A stretch of 64,000 nt of DNA from Nelumbo lutea (GCA_022828595.1 JAKGHH010000003.1:103563583-103627582); one strand, 5' to 3'. Shown: positions 19,546 to 31,363, numbered from the stretch's first letter. Notes: a model not told the origin generated them from the sequence alone. Program-made: numbers and translations.

Positions 19546-20841
19546 TTTTTTTTTTGATAATTGAATGAAATTTATTAATTTGCAATGATAAATAGTACAA
19601 GGTCCCCAAGGAGAGGCATGCGATGCAACCTCTCCAAGGTAAGTACAACTTTCCAATATACTAGAACAAGTTACAATGTAGCACAAAAAAGACCTTCCTT
19701 GGAAACCTCCTGTTTGGCCAAAGAATCAGCTATAGTATTAGCCGACATGCTTTACCTATTTAACCTCAACTCTCATATTAGTGGTTAACCACTTTACTTT
19801 TTTGATGAGGTCTTTGTAGCCTCAAGTGGTAGCATTCGGGTTTAGAAGCCACCCTGTTACCACCTGAGAGTCCCTTCAACTAGGAGATGTTCCACCCCAA
19901 GTTGGTTGGCAATCTAGATCCCTTGTATGACAGCTAATATTTCTGCACTTGTAGAGTCCCCCACTCCACCGGTCCTGAGAATAAGGAGATGATGTTTCTA
20001 TCCTTATTCCTCAAAACACCCCTTATACCTGAAGGCCCAGGTTTACCTTGGCTGTTCCCATCAAAATTTAACTTGATGACACCTTTCGGAGGTGGATTCC
20101 GTTCTAACAAACTTCTATTCTTCTTGGTAGAAGTATCAGCTATTACTGACCAATTCCTCCATAGGTTATCAAAAGAGAAATCAACAAATATATCCAAGGT
20201 TTTCAGACAATGTATTGCTCTTGTTAGGATACAGTTCTTCACTTCATCCAAGCTTCTTTCATTCTCTAAGAAGACTCTTGCGTTCCTTTCCTCCCAGAGA
20301 GTCCATAAGGTGGCTGTCTCGGATACATTTCCACATGAAGTTGCATCTTCTTGTGTGCCATACAACGATAGATGGGTTAAATAACAAACTCGCATAAGAT
20401 TGCGGAGACCAACTACCTCCAAATAAACTAAGATTCCAACTCCATAAGGCTGTAGCAAAGGAGCAGGAGATCAGCAAATGGAAACTGTCCTCATTCCGGG
20501 CCTTACACAAGGAACATCAGTTCGGGGAAAGGCAAAGAAAAGGTCTCTTTTTCTGCAAGTTTTCCAAAGTATTGATTTCCCTGTAGTAAACTTCCCAGCA
20601 TAATACATCAATTTTTGGAGGAACAGTTCGCACCCAAACTTCTTTAATAGGGAACACTGGGAACTGGGGTTGGAGCTGAGGGATTTAAGAAAAGAAGCAC
20701 AAGTAAATGTACCTTTTGGAAGAGGAGTCCAAACTCTTTGATAAGAAGATGTGGGGTCCAAACAAACTGACTCAAGTAAATGAAGCTGCTCAGTGACACA
20801 AGTCAACTCACCATCCCTTAATCCCCTGATAAACTTGAGGA
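19546..20841 (-). mobile_element. 5'-truncated L1-type LINE inserted in copia A
   Basis: A T run at 19546-19555 marks the minus-strand poly(A) tail. Minus-strand frames then show an LINE RNase H domain (LNFDGNSQGKPGPSGIRGVL at about 20010-20075) and upstream a zf-RVT-like region (CKARNEDSFHLLISCSFATALW near 20450-20510, GTFTCASFLKSL near 20700). The reverse transcriptase core is missing, so it is 5' truncated. AACTT occurs at both edges as a possible short target duplication. The tail sequence is the same family as the L1 at 38261. Confidence 0.8.
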
Positions 20842-23142
20842 AACTTGTCCTCTAGCTCGAATATTCCTACTCCCCCTCCACTTATTCATCCCCTAGTTTT
20901 CACTACTCATCCTATTGACTAGATGTGGTACCAAAGGCAAAGGCTAAGGCATGAATAGGCTGTTCCTTAGTTGAGTCATAAGCACTTCCAACTCTTGAAG
21001 AGAGGACATGTCCTCCACAACCTGCTCCAATACCTCCCTTCCTAGACCTTGATCTACCTATTATTGTGATAAAGGGTAAGAGGAAATGTACAACTCACTG
21101 CATTTTTAAACACCTTTCCTACAACTTGCTATCCCCTTCTTACTATTCCTTCTTAACCTCTATTTCATCTCAACCCATTCCTAATTTTGTAACAAAAGTC
21201 TTGTCTATACTATAATAGAGGGATGCTATAAAGACTAAGATAGAGGTACTTCATAAGAACAATACCTAGGATATTGTAGACTTACCTATCGGGAAGGAGC
21301 TTGTGGGGTGTAAGTGGGTGTATACTATTAAGTATCATTCCAATGAGACAATTGAAAGGTATAAAACTCACCTGGTTTCCAAGGGCTATACATAGGTTTA
21401 TGGAATGGATTATAAGGGGAATTTTTCATTGGTGGAAAAGATGACTTCTGTGTAGGTTCTCTTATCTTTGGTAGTGAATATGTCACTTTGATGTCAAGAT
21501 TGCTTTCTTGAACGGTAATTTGACTGAAGAAGCATATATGTCACTTCTTCTAGGCTAGACTTGTTCATGGGCCGGGTAGCCCGATGGCCCGGCTCGGCTT
21601 GGCCCGCACCCCGGTCGGGCTTGGACATGTAATTAGGCCTGCGGTTCTGACCTCGGGCCCAAAACACCAAGCCCAATTGTGTGTCGGGCCGGGCTTGGGA
21701 TTTGTCAGAAAAGCCTGGCTCGAGCCCGACCCAACTCGACTCATTTATATAATATAAAATATATAATATTTATTATAATATATATTAATAATTTAATATA
21801 TACTTTTTTTTATTTTTTTCTTTATAATCTCTCTCTATTCAGTTGCTTCAACAATGGTATGAGCTATATACTTCGGGCTCGGGCCCAGGCTTGGGCTTCA
21901 AGCTTTTTATGAGGGCCAGGCTCGGGCCCAAGTTGTAGGCCCGATGGTCGGGCTGGGCTCGGGCCTTAAAAAAATCTGTTAATGCAAAGTGAAAGCCCGA
22001 CCCATGAATAGGTCTACTCTAGGCATGTATGGTGAAGAAATGTAAGGCAACGTGTGTAAATTGAAAAGAAATCACTTTATGGCCTCAAATAGTCTCTACG
22101 AGTATAGTTTGATAGATTCCGAGTTGCCCTTGCACAATTTGGTTATACTTGAACACAATCGGATCATACCCTCTTTGTTAAGAGGAGAGAGTCTAGGAGT
22201 CACCTTATTGTGTATGTAGATGATATTGTTGTGATTGATAGTGACACACAAGAAGTTTAGGCTCTCAAGAGGTTCCTTAACTTATAGTTTCAAATTAAGG
22301 ATCTAGGGGAATTGATATATTTCTCGGGGATTGAAGTTGCTAGGTCCAAAGAGGGCATTTTCATCTCCCAGAGAAAGTATGTAATGGATCTTCTCACTTT
22401 GACTGGGAAACTTGGTGTCAAGCCTGGTTCTACTTGTACTGATGCAAATCATAAGCTCTTAGCTAACGATGGTGAGCCCTTGGCCGATAGGGGTGTTTTA
22501 GAGACTTTTAGGGAAGTTGCTATATCTTTGTATGGCTCGGCTAGATATTTCCTATGCAGTGAGTGCAATTAGTCAATTTACGCGTGCCCCAGAGACACAC
22601 ACATGGCAGCTGCAGAGAGTGTTTCGTGCTACTTAAAGGGGGACCCCGGGAAAGGGCATTCTCTTTTCTAAGCATGGACTTATGAAGTTGGAGGTTTATA
22701 CAGATACTGATTGTGTGACAGTATAGATAATAAGAGATCCACGTCTGGTTACTATGCTATGGTAGCAGGAAATGTTCTCTTGTGGAGAAGTAAAAAGTAG
22801 TCTGTGGTAGCCAGATTTTTAGTTGAGGCAGAATATAGGGCCATGGCCCATGGGGTTTTAGAGTTTTTGTGGCTTAGGTCTCTTCTAGAAGAGATGGGCT
22901 TCGCCTATGATAACTCCTGATGTTGTATTGTGATGATAATCAAGCAGCCATTAACATTGCTCACAACCCAATTTAACGTGATAGAATAAAGCACATTGAA
23001 GTAGATAGACTTTTCATAACAGAAAGTGTGGCATTAGGAGAAATTTGCATTCTTTTTATTGCCTTAGAAGAACGGTTAGTAGATGTTCTGACCAAGAGTC
23101 TCCCTAAGGAAAAGTTACAACACTATACAAGCAACCTGGGAA
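20842..23142 (+). pseudogene. Copia A reverse transcriptase and RNase H, split by a hAT MITE
   Basis: From about 21220 the reading gives RT words in broken frames: DIVDLPIGKELVGCKWVYTI, YHSNETIERYKTHLVSKGYT. It is interrupted by the MITE at 21556-22016 and continues with VYVDDIVVIDSDT near 22213, [20 protein letters not shown] at 22318 and VMDLLTLTGKLG. RNase H pieces follow (STSGYYAMVAGNVLLWRSKK, EAEYRAMAHGVLEFLWLRSL). Stops and deletions are frequent. Confidence 0.75.
21556..22016. mobile_element. Second hAT-type MITE, inserted in copia A reverse transcriptase
   Basis: The ends read TAGACTTGTTCATGGGCCGG and, reverse-complemented from the right, TAGACCTATTCATGGGTCGG, clearly the same terminal family as the element at 5739. 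The 8-bp flanks are TTCTAGGC (21548-21555) and CTCTAGGC (22017-22024), seven of eight identical. Removing it rejoins the copia RT (EEAYMS...GMYGEEM) as seen in C. The 461-bp interior is GC-rich near the ends and AT-rich in the middle, and unlike the first copy it has no gene-like centre. Confidence 0.85.
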
Positions 23143-23482
23143 TGTAGAGATGCTGGGCTAAATGGGCCTTAGTCTTTTTTATTTTATTTGTGCTGCTAAT
23201 AGTGTGTTACTTTAATTTAGTGGGCCTTAGTTATGGGCCTGTTTTGCTCCTTTTTATTATCTTTATTGAGTTAGCCACTCCACTGAGGGCATCCTTGTAA
23301 TTGTACCTTAATTACAATCATATTTAATAAAAGTGTTTAGGGGACTGAAAAGCGGATAAATTAGCTCTCTTCTTTCACCCTCTTCTTTCCACTTTCTTTT
23401 TGTTCTTTCTGAACTTCCTCTTTCTTCTTCCCTTTTTCTCTTCTCTTAATTTAAACTCAGATTTATTGCTGGTTTATTTTCA
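23143..23482 (+). repeat. Copia A 3' LTR
   Basis: It begins TGTAGAGATGCTGGGCTAAA, parallel to element C's LTR (TGTAGAGATAATGGGCCGAA), and shares the landmarks GTGGGCCTTAGTTATGGGCCTG and a CT-rich end. The preceding polypurine tract and about 30 bp of pol tail present in C are deleted. The right end is approximate, and no target duplication is visible. Confidence 0.75.
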
Positions 23483-23600
23483 ATGCATGAAACACCGGCT
23501 CAAGTCTGAGTGTGGCCATTTGTACAAAAATTGCTTGTTTGTATATTGTCAACCCCTCCCAAGATCCTGGATAACCTCAACCAACACTGGGTAATGGCCC
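23465..23600 (+). mobile_element. Degenerate Au-like SINE fragment
   Basis: GGCTCAAGTCTGAGTGTGG...TTTGTACAAAA, then CCCCTCCCAAGATCCTGGATAA and CACTGGGTAATGGCC, follow the same order as the better copy at 37965-38125. The general pattern is that of plant Au SINEs: a tRNA-like B box, then CCCTCCC.AGACCC. The first bases overlap the uncertain LTR end of A. No poly-T tail or duplication is seen. Confidence 0.4.
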
Positions 23601-24773
23601 TATGACTTAAATAACTTCAATAAGACTTCAACCTACAATTCTTTAATAAATCTACAGCTTTCAAACTGAGTGAATTAATAGATGCATATTCCCTATCTGA
23701 TTAGTTATAAATGGATCAAATTCAGATTGCTGTGTTCATGTTGGATTTGAGTTCAGGCAAATGGATATTGTTTACAGCCATAAATACAGGTTTTTAGTAT
23801 TCTCAACCAAAGCTCAGAATAAATGGTCTAGTTATTAGAAAAAGAATAGAAGGAGTTTTTATTTTTTAACTTTTTTTAAGAAATGGTATTTATAATGTGG
23901 AAAAAGTGATCAGTTACAAGTTAGAGGGGCTAGAAGGACTTGGGTCAGACTAAAAAGGACATGGGTCGAAGTAGTAAGAAATGATTTAAGTGCTCATAAT
24001 TAACAATGGATAAGGCAGTAAACAGAAAGGAATGGAAAACCAGGATTCATGTATCTGACCCATATAGTTGGGTTTATGCTTAGATGATGATGATTTCTAA
24101 TGTGGAAAATATGGAAAAGAGAAATCAATTATATCCTATTCAAATTGAATAGAACATTGATTGCTTAGAAAATGAGCGAAGGAGCTGTTGATATGGATGG
24201 AATTTCTAGTTAGAAAATCAATGATTGAGTTGAGAAAAGCCATGGAACTTGGTTGATTAGTGGTTATGAAACTATGAGTTGAGCATCTTTAAGTGTTTTT
24301 TTTTTTTTTTAACTTTTGGAAACATATGAACCAATGGTTCTCCTTTTTCCACCACCCAGAATTGCTTCCATTGCTAAGTAGCTGAATCAACAGTTTTTTG
24401 ATCAGTAGTTTGCAGTATAACACAAACCTTTCCCTTCTTCCAAAAAAAGGATGTTCTGCTGTGAAAACCTAAACTTATATTATGCCAAAGGGTAGGTGCA
24501 TTTAACTTTGCTTGGAGCTATATACACATATTCATTTTTTTTCTTAGTCTTTCTCTTGCAAGGCTGTGTTGTTAATCTACTGCAGGTACCATTATTTTCT
24601 CTTATTCTTGCTCTGTAACATGAATTGTTTTTATTGCCTCAAATCTATATTTGTTATTCTAGTTTCATTAATGAAAGCATTAAGAGTTTAGAGGGAATTA
24701 CCTGTGTTATCAACATCTGTATTCTTATGAGCTTTTTGTACACTTTTACCTACTTGGGTACCACCATATTTGA
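23601..24773. other. No gene recognised; possibly intron of the cullin pseudogene
   Basis: AT-rich DNA with no convincing exon. T runs occur at 23865-23880 and 24297-24310. It lies upstream of the first cullin exon piece, so it may be former intron or 5' sequence, but earlier cullin exons could not be found. Confidence 0.4.
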
Positions 24774-25557
24774 GATAGAAGCATGATGAAGAGAGATTGT
24801 GAAAAGATGGGCCAATTATGAAGTTATGGTGAGTTGGCTTTCCCATTTCTTCCACTCAATGGAGTTGGGTTAACTTGCTTTCATTTTTTTTGGGGCGGGG
24901 GTACAAAACTTGCTTTCTTGATTTGGTATGCAACAAATTCATACTGTCACATCATCTTGATATCCTTCTGTTTACACAATTTGCTTTAATTTTAATTTCT
25001 TTTGAACATTGTTTTCCGTACGAGTTAAAAATTGTACAATTAGCTTTTGTGCTAGTTTTTTATTCTTTCCTCAGTTAAAGGTATACTATATTGAATGTTT
25101 TAGATACACATTTATCTCTGTTTTAGGTGTATTGGGAGATAAATATTGAAGTGAGGGATTCTGTAATCTCTCTGGTATGTATTTTCTATTGTTGTGTACT
25201 TTCCAGAATATTTTTCTCTTATTTTATATGATCATTTACTAATTATTTTCTGCACCAGATTGACCAAGGGCAAGAGGGAGAGAAAATTAACTGAGCTTTG
25301 TTGAAGTATTATAGATATTTTTGTTGAAATTGGAATGGGGCAATGGGTTGTTATGAAAATTATTGAGGCAGCAATGCCTAAAGACACTGCTGTTTATTAT
25401 TCTCGTATGGCTTCAAATTGGATTCTAGAGGATTCTTGTCGAGATTACATGCTAAAGGTAATCCTTTCTGTCTTCCTTTTGTCATTGGATGTAAATTTAT
25501 TTTTGTTGCTTATTCTTATGTTGCTTAAGAGGTTATGTTATAATTTCAGGCTGAGTG

Positions 25558-25921
25558 TGTAGAGATAATGGGCCGAATGGGCCTTAGTTTCTTTGTTTTT
25601 CTTTAAATTATGTTTATGACTTGTGTTAGTAGGTAGTGGGCCTTAGTTATGGGCCTGTTTTCTTATTTTTATTGTTTTTTATTGCTGTCTTTAGTGATGG
25701 ATACCTTACTAAGGGCACTCATGTAATTGTCCTTATTTCTTACAACAAAAGAATAAAAGTCACTGGGGCTGAAGAGAGGTTTGAGAACAACTCTCTCTTC
25801 TTCTTCCTTTTCTTCCATCTTCTTCCTCCATTACTTCTCTCTTCAATCTCCTTCTTCTCTCCTATTTCTTTTCTTTCAATTCAGATTATTGCAGGTGTAA
25901 TTTACAACTTGGTATCAGAGC
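25558..25921 (+). repeat. Element C 5' LTR and primer binding site
   Basis: The LTR spans 25558-25909 with four TGGGCC words at its 5' side and a CT-rich 3' third. TGGTATCAGAGC at 25910-25921 directly follows and is complementary to initiator tRNA-Met. A longer leader with no conserved frame extends to about 26365. Confidence 0.9.
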
Positions 25922-26364
25922 ATGTTCTCAACTTCTTTTCTTTCTTCTTTCTTTGCCCATACACAATGTGTATGGAGAATCGATTAGTTGATTAGAGAGC
26001 AGCTTATGTAGTCCAGTTGGGAGGGTTTTTGTGAAGTTTTTCATCCCCAATTGAAGCCCAAGGCGGGTTCTTGGAGTGTTTTTTCCCGAAACCCTAGATA
26101 ACTGGAGAAAACTAGTTTCAAGTCCTAGAGACACTTTGAAGCTGGCTCTTGGAGATCAAAGGGTAGCCTTTTGATTTTCATTAAGAGCGATTTGAGTTGG
26201 ATAGGGTTCTGGAACCTCTAGTAAGATCTGTTGAACTTTCTCCTCTTTTCCCCTTCAGGTGGGTTCTGTGAAACTCTAGATTTAGCTGTTTGAAGAGTAG
26301 TTTTTTTGCTTGGGATAGAAATTCTAGCTTAGTTTAGACTTGTTTTGATCTCCGTTTTAATCAA

Positions 26365-27540
26365 TGGAGCAAATTGGAGGAGAAACCAAATATCCCACAG
26401 ATTCTGGGTTTGAACATGGGGCTTAATGGAGAATCTTTTTGGGGCAGTGACCATTATGAAGCTGAATGGGACCGATTGTTTAGCCTGGTCTCAGTCTATT
26501 AAGATACATGTGTGTAGTAAAGGGAAATGTGGTTATATCACCGGGAGCAAGAAGAAACTAGGGGAGGATGACCCTGCCTATGAGAGGTGGATGCAGGAGA
26601 ATTACATAGTAGTGGGTTGGTCAGTGAATTTTATGCAGTCAGGTATTAGCCAATACTACTTGTGGGTGGAAATTTCAGAGGAGGTGTGAAATAATGTCAT
26701 GGAGACTTATTTCCAAAAATCAAATGTTGCTCGGGCTTACAAATTAAAGAATGATGTAAATAATCTAAGACAAGGGGAGAAGCCCTTAGTTGTTCACTTC
26801 TCCATGCTAAAATCTCTTTGGCAAGAGATTGATTTGATGGAGACTGTGGTTTGGGGGTGTACAAAGGATGCTGAAACACATAGGAAGCTGGTGGAAAGAA
26901 ATCAGGTTTTTGAGTTTTTTACCGGACTCAACCTAGAATATGATATTGTGTGATAGAATCTTTTGGCGAAGGATGAGGTGACTTTATCTCAGGCTTATGC
27001 TATGGTAAGTAGTGATGAGATTAGGAGACAAGTTCAGTTTGTAGAGCCATAGATGGATCACTATGCTAATGCCGAGATGAAGCCAAAGGTTAGCACTAGG
27101 AAGAACGATGTTGTTTGTGAATACTATAAGAAGCCTAAACATACTAAAGACATCTAGAGCTTATACCTGCCAGACTCAAGAATGCAAACAATGGAAAAAT
27201 GAATGAGAATGTGAAAGGTGGAAATGCAAATGTAGCCACCTCCTCATAGAGTGAATAGGGGCATAGTGGTGAGAAGTCAGTGGGAGAGCAACTAGTAGCC
27301 GTCAGGGCTGAGTATTAGAAGTATGACCAAATAATTAGTCACCTAAAATCTACTGCTATAACACCTACTTCATCAGAGATAGTTCCCTCTTCATCCGCAT
27401 ATGCCCATTCAAGTATTTATGCTATTGCGGATCATGCTTCTATCTCAAGTAGTCGTGGGATCCCTTGGATAATTGATTTTGGTGCCTCTGACCACTTGAC
27501 TAGTGTATCCCATTTATTTTCTACTTACTAGCTTTGTTTG
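26365..27540 (+). pseudogene. Element C gag and protease remnant
   Basis: After a frameshift, 26426-26953 reads copia gag: NGTDCLAWSQSIKIHV, GYITGSKKKLGEDDPAYERW, ARAYKLKNDVNNLRQGEKPL, VFEFFTGLNLEYDIV. The knuckle near 27115 reads CEYYKKPKHTKDI and stop, so the second Cys is lost and the fourth deleted. The protease site near 27470 reads WIIDFGASDH, with Ser changed to Phe. Stops at 26687 and 26951 break gag. Confidence 0.8.
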
Positions 27541-27741
27541 GCCAAGATAAGATCACCCTTGTTGATGGCTCTCTTGTTCCTATCTTTGGCAAGGAAAACA
27601 TTAGAGCTTCAGACACCCTTACCTTATCCTCAATTCTTCATGTTCCTAAATTATACACTCATGCTTTGAGTTAGTAATTTGACAAAATCTTTGAATTATA
27701 GTGTGACCTTTTCCCCTTCTTACCGTGTTTTTTAGGATTCG

Positions 27742-29290
27742 ATGGTGATTTGGAGTGGCCATGAGGTGAATGGGATATACTTGCTGGACATGTTCGGACA
27801 AAGTCAAGTATTACCTATGAGAGCAGCTTTTGGTTCAAATGTGTCAGAGTCAGTTAGTCGTATTATGTTATGTCATTATTGTTTGGGTCATATTTCTTTT
27901 TGTTCCTTGAGTCTTTTGTTTCCAGCTTTATTTAAAGAAACTAAGCTGTCAAGTCTACATTGTGAGTCATGCGAGTTGTCAAAGCATTGTAGAAACTCTT
28001 ATTCTGAAAGTAATAAAAGATCTACAGTTCATTTTCATATTGTTCACTCTAACGTGTAGGGACCATACTATTTACCTTGCATGGGTGGTTATAACTATTT
28101 TAATCTATTTATTGATGAATTTTCTCATTACACTTGGCTTTATCTTATGCGTTCCCGTGCTGAAGTACCCAAACTTGTAAAACAGTTTCATGAATTTGTG
28201 CTTACCCAATTTGATACCTGCATCAAGATATTCCTTTCAGATAATGCTAAGGAATATTTTGAGGAGGATCTTGTTTCATACTTTGAGAAGTTGGGGTTAT
28301 ACATCAAAATACTTTTCCTTGTACTCCATAACAGAATAGGGTAGCAGGATGAAAGAATCGACATGTTGTTGAAGTAGCTAGGAGCATCCTTTTTTCCTTC
28401 GATGTTCTAAGAGATTTTGGGGTGGTGCAGTGATGACAACTACCTTTCTTATTAACCGCATGCCTTTTCGAGTCTTGGGGTTCAAATCTCCCTTTGCTGT
28501 CCTGCTGAAATAATTTAGTTATTTGTGTTAGGGTCTGTTTGGCTAGTTAAAGTTTTTTTTATTTTTTATTTATTTTCTGTTATTGTACTCACTTACAACA
28601 GGGGCACAAGAGTCTTTTCCCTTCTTATTTCTGCCGCCCTATATAATATAATAGAATCTGGCGCCGCCAGTACTGTTCCATTGCTCCAAACCTTTTCTTC
28701 TTCCTTTCTTTCTTCTTTTCTTCTCTTCTTCCCTTCTCTTCTCTACTTCCTCATATTTCAATTGGATTTATTGCCAAGATGTCCTATTTGCTGAGAATGA
28801 CTTGTTTCCTATTCCCTTGTTTGTCTTTGAGTGCATGTGTTATGTTCATGTCCCTAGCACTCAAAGACATAAGTTTGAAGCCAAGGCCTGGAAGTGCATT
28901 TTCTTAGGGTATGCCTCCACACAAAAGGGCTATTGTTGTTTTTATCCCACTAGTGGAACTCGCTTTGTCTCCATGGATGTTACCTTTGCAGAGTCACTTC
29001 CATTTTATGGCCATTTTTCTGAGGGGGAGCATTCCGTTGAATTGCTTTCTTCACCACTTTCTTTGCCTTCTCTTGTTGATCCTGAGGTTGAGTCTCCTAT
29101 GGTTCCTTTTGTTCCAGTGGTAGAGCCTTCGTCTCCCAGTTCTACCATCCTATTGTTCAAAGGTGGTAGCAAAGACAAGGCTATGACATGATTAGGTTGT
29201 TCCCTCATCTACAGTTGAGCCTCAGACACTCTTAACCCCTGAAGAGAGGACAAGTGCTTCACCGCCTGCTCCAGAACCTCCCTCCCCAAA
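27742..29290 (+). pseudogene. Element C integrase, interrupted by a solo LTR
   Basis: Pieces include GAG-pre-integrase (CHYCLGHISFCSLSLLFPALF, CESCELSKHC) and integrase core (YNYFNLFIDEFSHYTWLYLM, IFLSDNAKEYFEEDLV). The tail follows (LINRMPFRVLGFKSPFAV before the insert; LFPIPLFVFECMCYVHV, FLGYASTQKGYCCF after it). The glutamate region is damaged by a frameshift near 28330. Joined across the insert, the frame is continuous. Confidence 0.8.
28503..28779 (+). mobile_element. Solo LTR inside element C integrase
   Basis: A 277-bp segment without counterpart in element A is flanked by TGTCC at 28498-28502 and 28780-28784. It starts TGCTGAAATAATTTAG, has a TATA-like CTATATAATA around 28650, and ends in a CT-rich tract, the layout of the other LTRs here. 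Removing it with one TGTCC restores the integrase frame. The right terminus does not end in CA, so the exact boundary could be a base or two off. Orientation is inferred from the CT-rich end. Confidence 0.65.
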
Positions 29291-29291
29291 C

Positions 29292-30660
29292 TTGAACCTA
29301 CTTATTTCTATGAGAAAAGGTAAGAGGAAATGTACAACACATTGTATTTCCAAACACCTATCTTACAGCTTGCCATCCCCATCTTATTATTTTTTCTTAG
29401 CTTCCATTTATTCTCAGCCTATACCCAAGTCAGTTGCAGAGGCCTTGTCTAAGCCAGAATGGATGGAGGCTATGAGAACTGAAATAGAAGCACTTCGTAA
29501 AAATTATACATGGGATATTGTGGATTTGCTTCATGGGAAGGAAATTGTGGGATGTAAGTGGGTGTTCACTATCAAGTATCATGTTGATGGCACCATTAAG
29601 AGGTATAAGGCTCGACTATTAGCCAAGGGTTATACTTAGGTATATGGAGTTGATTATATGGAGACTTTCTCACTAGTTGCAAAAATGACCACAGTGGGAG
29701 TTCTGTTATCCTTGGCAGTGAGTTATGACTAGCCCTTATATCAATTTGATGTAAGGAATGCTTTCTTAATGGAGACTTGATTGAAGAGGTTTATATGTCA
29801 CTTCCATTGGGTATGTATGGTAAGGAAATGCATGGGATATTGTGGATTTGCCTCATGGAAAGGAACCAATGGAATGTAAGTGGGTGTTCACTATTAAGTA
29901 TCATGTTGATGGCCCCACTGAGAGGTATAAGGCTTGACTAGTAGCCAAGGGTTATACTTGGGTCTATGGAGTTGATTATATGGAGACTTTCTCACTATTT
30001 GCAAAAATGACCATAGGGAGAGTTCTGTTATCCTTGGCAGTGAGTTATTACTGACCCTTATATCAATTTGATGTGAAGAATGCTTTCTTAAATGGAGACT
30101 TGACTGAAGAGGTTTATATGTCACTTCCATTGGGTATGTATGGTAAGGAAATGGAGGGCAAGGTACGCAAGTTGAAGAAATCTCTTTATGGCCTCAAGCA
30201 ATCCCCACGAGCTTGGTTTGATAGATTCAGAGCTGCACTTGTTGAATTTGTGAAGAGGAAAGGCACTCAGGTTACCTTCCTCATTGTTTATGTTGATGAT
30301 ATTGTTGTTATAGGGAGTGATACAGAGGAAGTTCAGGCACTCAAGATATTCCTTAACTCAGAATTTGAAATTAAGGATTTAGGGGAATTGAGATATTTCT
30401 TGGGAATCGAAGTTTCTAGGTCTAAATATGGAATCTTCAACTCCCAACGGAAGTATGTGTTAGATCTTCTCACAAAGACTGGGAAACTTGGTGCCAAACC
30501 TGTTTATACACCTATTGATGCAAATCATAAACTCTCAATTGATGATGGTGAGCTTTTGGTAGATAGGGGAGTGTTCTAGAGACTTTTGGGGAAGTTGCTA
30601 TTACCTTTACATGACACAACCAGCTATCTCATATGTTGTTAGTGTGATTAGTCAGTTTAT
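29292..30660 (+). pseudogene. Element C reverse transcriptase with internal duplication
   Basis: It reads EALSKPEWMEAMRTEIEAL, WDIVDLLHGKEIVGCKWVFT and RYKARLLAKGYT. Part of the domain is then repeated, and it continues MKNAFLNGDLTEEVYM, LYGLKQSPRAWFDRF, LIVYVDDIVVIGSD and YFLGIEVSRSKYGIF. The catalytic YVDD is intact near 30290. Stops at about 29637 and 29729 and the duplication make it non-functional. A deletion follows 30579. Confidence 0.85.
29511..30154 (+). repeat. 322-bp tandem duplication in element C RT
   Basis: The block beginning TGGGATATTGTGGATTTG at 29511 begins again at 29833, and both copies run through the GGGTATGTATGGTAAGGAAATG landmark. The copies differ at several sites (ATTGTGGGATG against CCAATGGAATG). 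Elements A and B have only one copy, so it arose in this lineage after insertion or shortly before. Confidence 0.85.
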
Positions 30661-31170
30661 GCATGCCCCTAGAGACACACATGAAGCTAGAGGCTTACAC
30701 AGATGCCGATTGGGCTGGTAGTATTGATGATAGGAGATCTACATTGAATTACTGTGCATTGGTTGCAAGGAACATTGTCTCCTGGAGGAGTAAGAAATAG
30801 TCAATAGTAGCCAGGTCTTTGGCTGAGGCGGAGTACAGGGCAATGGCACATGGAGTTTCAGAGTTGTTATGGCTCAGGTCACTTCTAGAGGAGATGGGTA
30901 TTACACATGATAAGCCCTTAATGCCTTACTATGATAATCAGGTTGCGATCAGCATAGCTTACAAGCTAGTTCAGCATGATAGGACAAAAGATATTGAAGT
31001 TGATCGGCATTTTATAAGAGAAAGGGTTGCTTCAGGAGAAGTTTGCCTTCCTTTTATTGCCTTAGAGCAATAGTTAGCATATGTTATGACTAAGGGTGTC
31101 CCCAAGGCAAAGTTACAACGTTGTGTAAGCAAGATGGGCATGACTAATATCTATGCTCAGCTTGAGGGAG
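30660..31170 (+). pseudogene. Element C RNase H and polypurine tract
   Basis: After a deletion the frame gives EAYTDADWAGSIDDRRST and, from 30819, EAEYRAMAHGVSELLWLRSL, PYYDNQVAISIAYKLVQHD and DRHFIRERVASGEVCLPF. The usual CDN motif is YDN, with Cys changed. A stop after ALEQ truncates the tail. CTTGAGGGAG at 31161-31170 is the polypurine tract next to the 3' LTR. Confidence 0.8.
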
Positions 31171-31363
31171 TGTAGAGATAATGGGTCAAATGGGCCTTAC
31201 TTTCTTTATTTTTCTTTAAGTTATATTTATGACTTGTGTTAGTAGGTAGTGGGCCTTAGTTATGGGCCTGTTTTCTTGTTTTTTATTGTTGTCTTTAGTG
31301 ATGGACGCCCCACTAAGGGCACTCATGTAATTGTCCTTATTTTTTACAACAAAATAATAAAAA

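Larger units (their letters stand above)
12041..23482 (+). mobile_element. Old Ty1/copia element A, host of three nested insertions
   Basis: Collinear but heavily mutated gag, protease, integrase, RT and RNase H pieces run left to right and end in an LTR at 23143. It is the same family as element C, with parallel wording throughout. Three later insertions split it: copia B at 13812-18953, an L1 tail at about 19546-20841, and a hAT MITE at 21556-22016. No 5' LTR is recognised; the leader near 12040-12200 weakly matches C's leader. The bases between the 3' LTR and RNase H that would hold the polypurine tract are deleted. Numerous stops mean it is long dead. Confidence 0.8.

Noticed and set aside
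19546..20841. A host ribonuclease H gene on the minus strand
   Set aside because: The RNase H-like domain lies next to a poly(A) tail and a zf-RVT-like region inside copia A, which identifies an L1 3' end.
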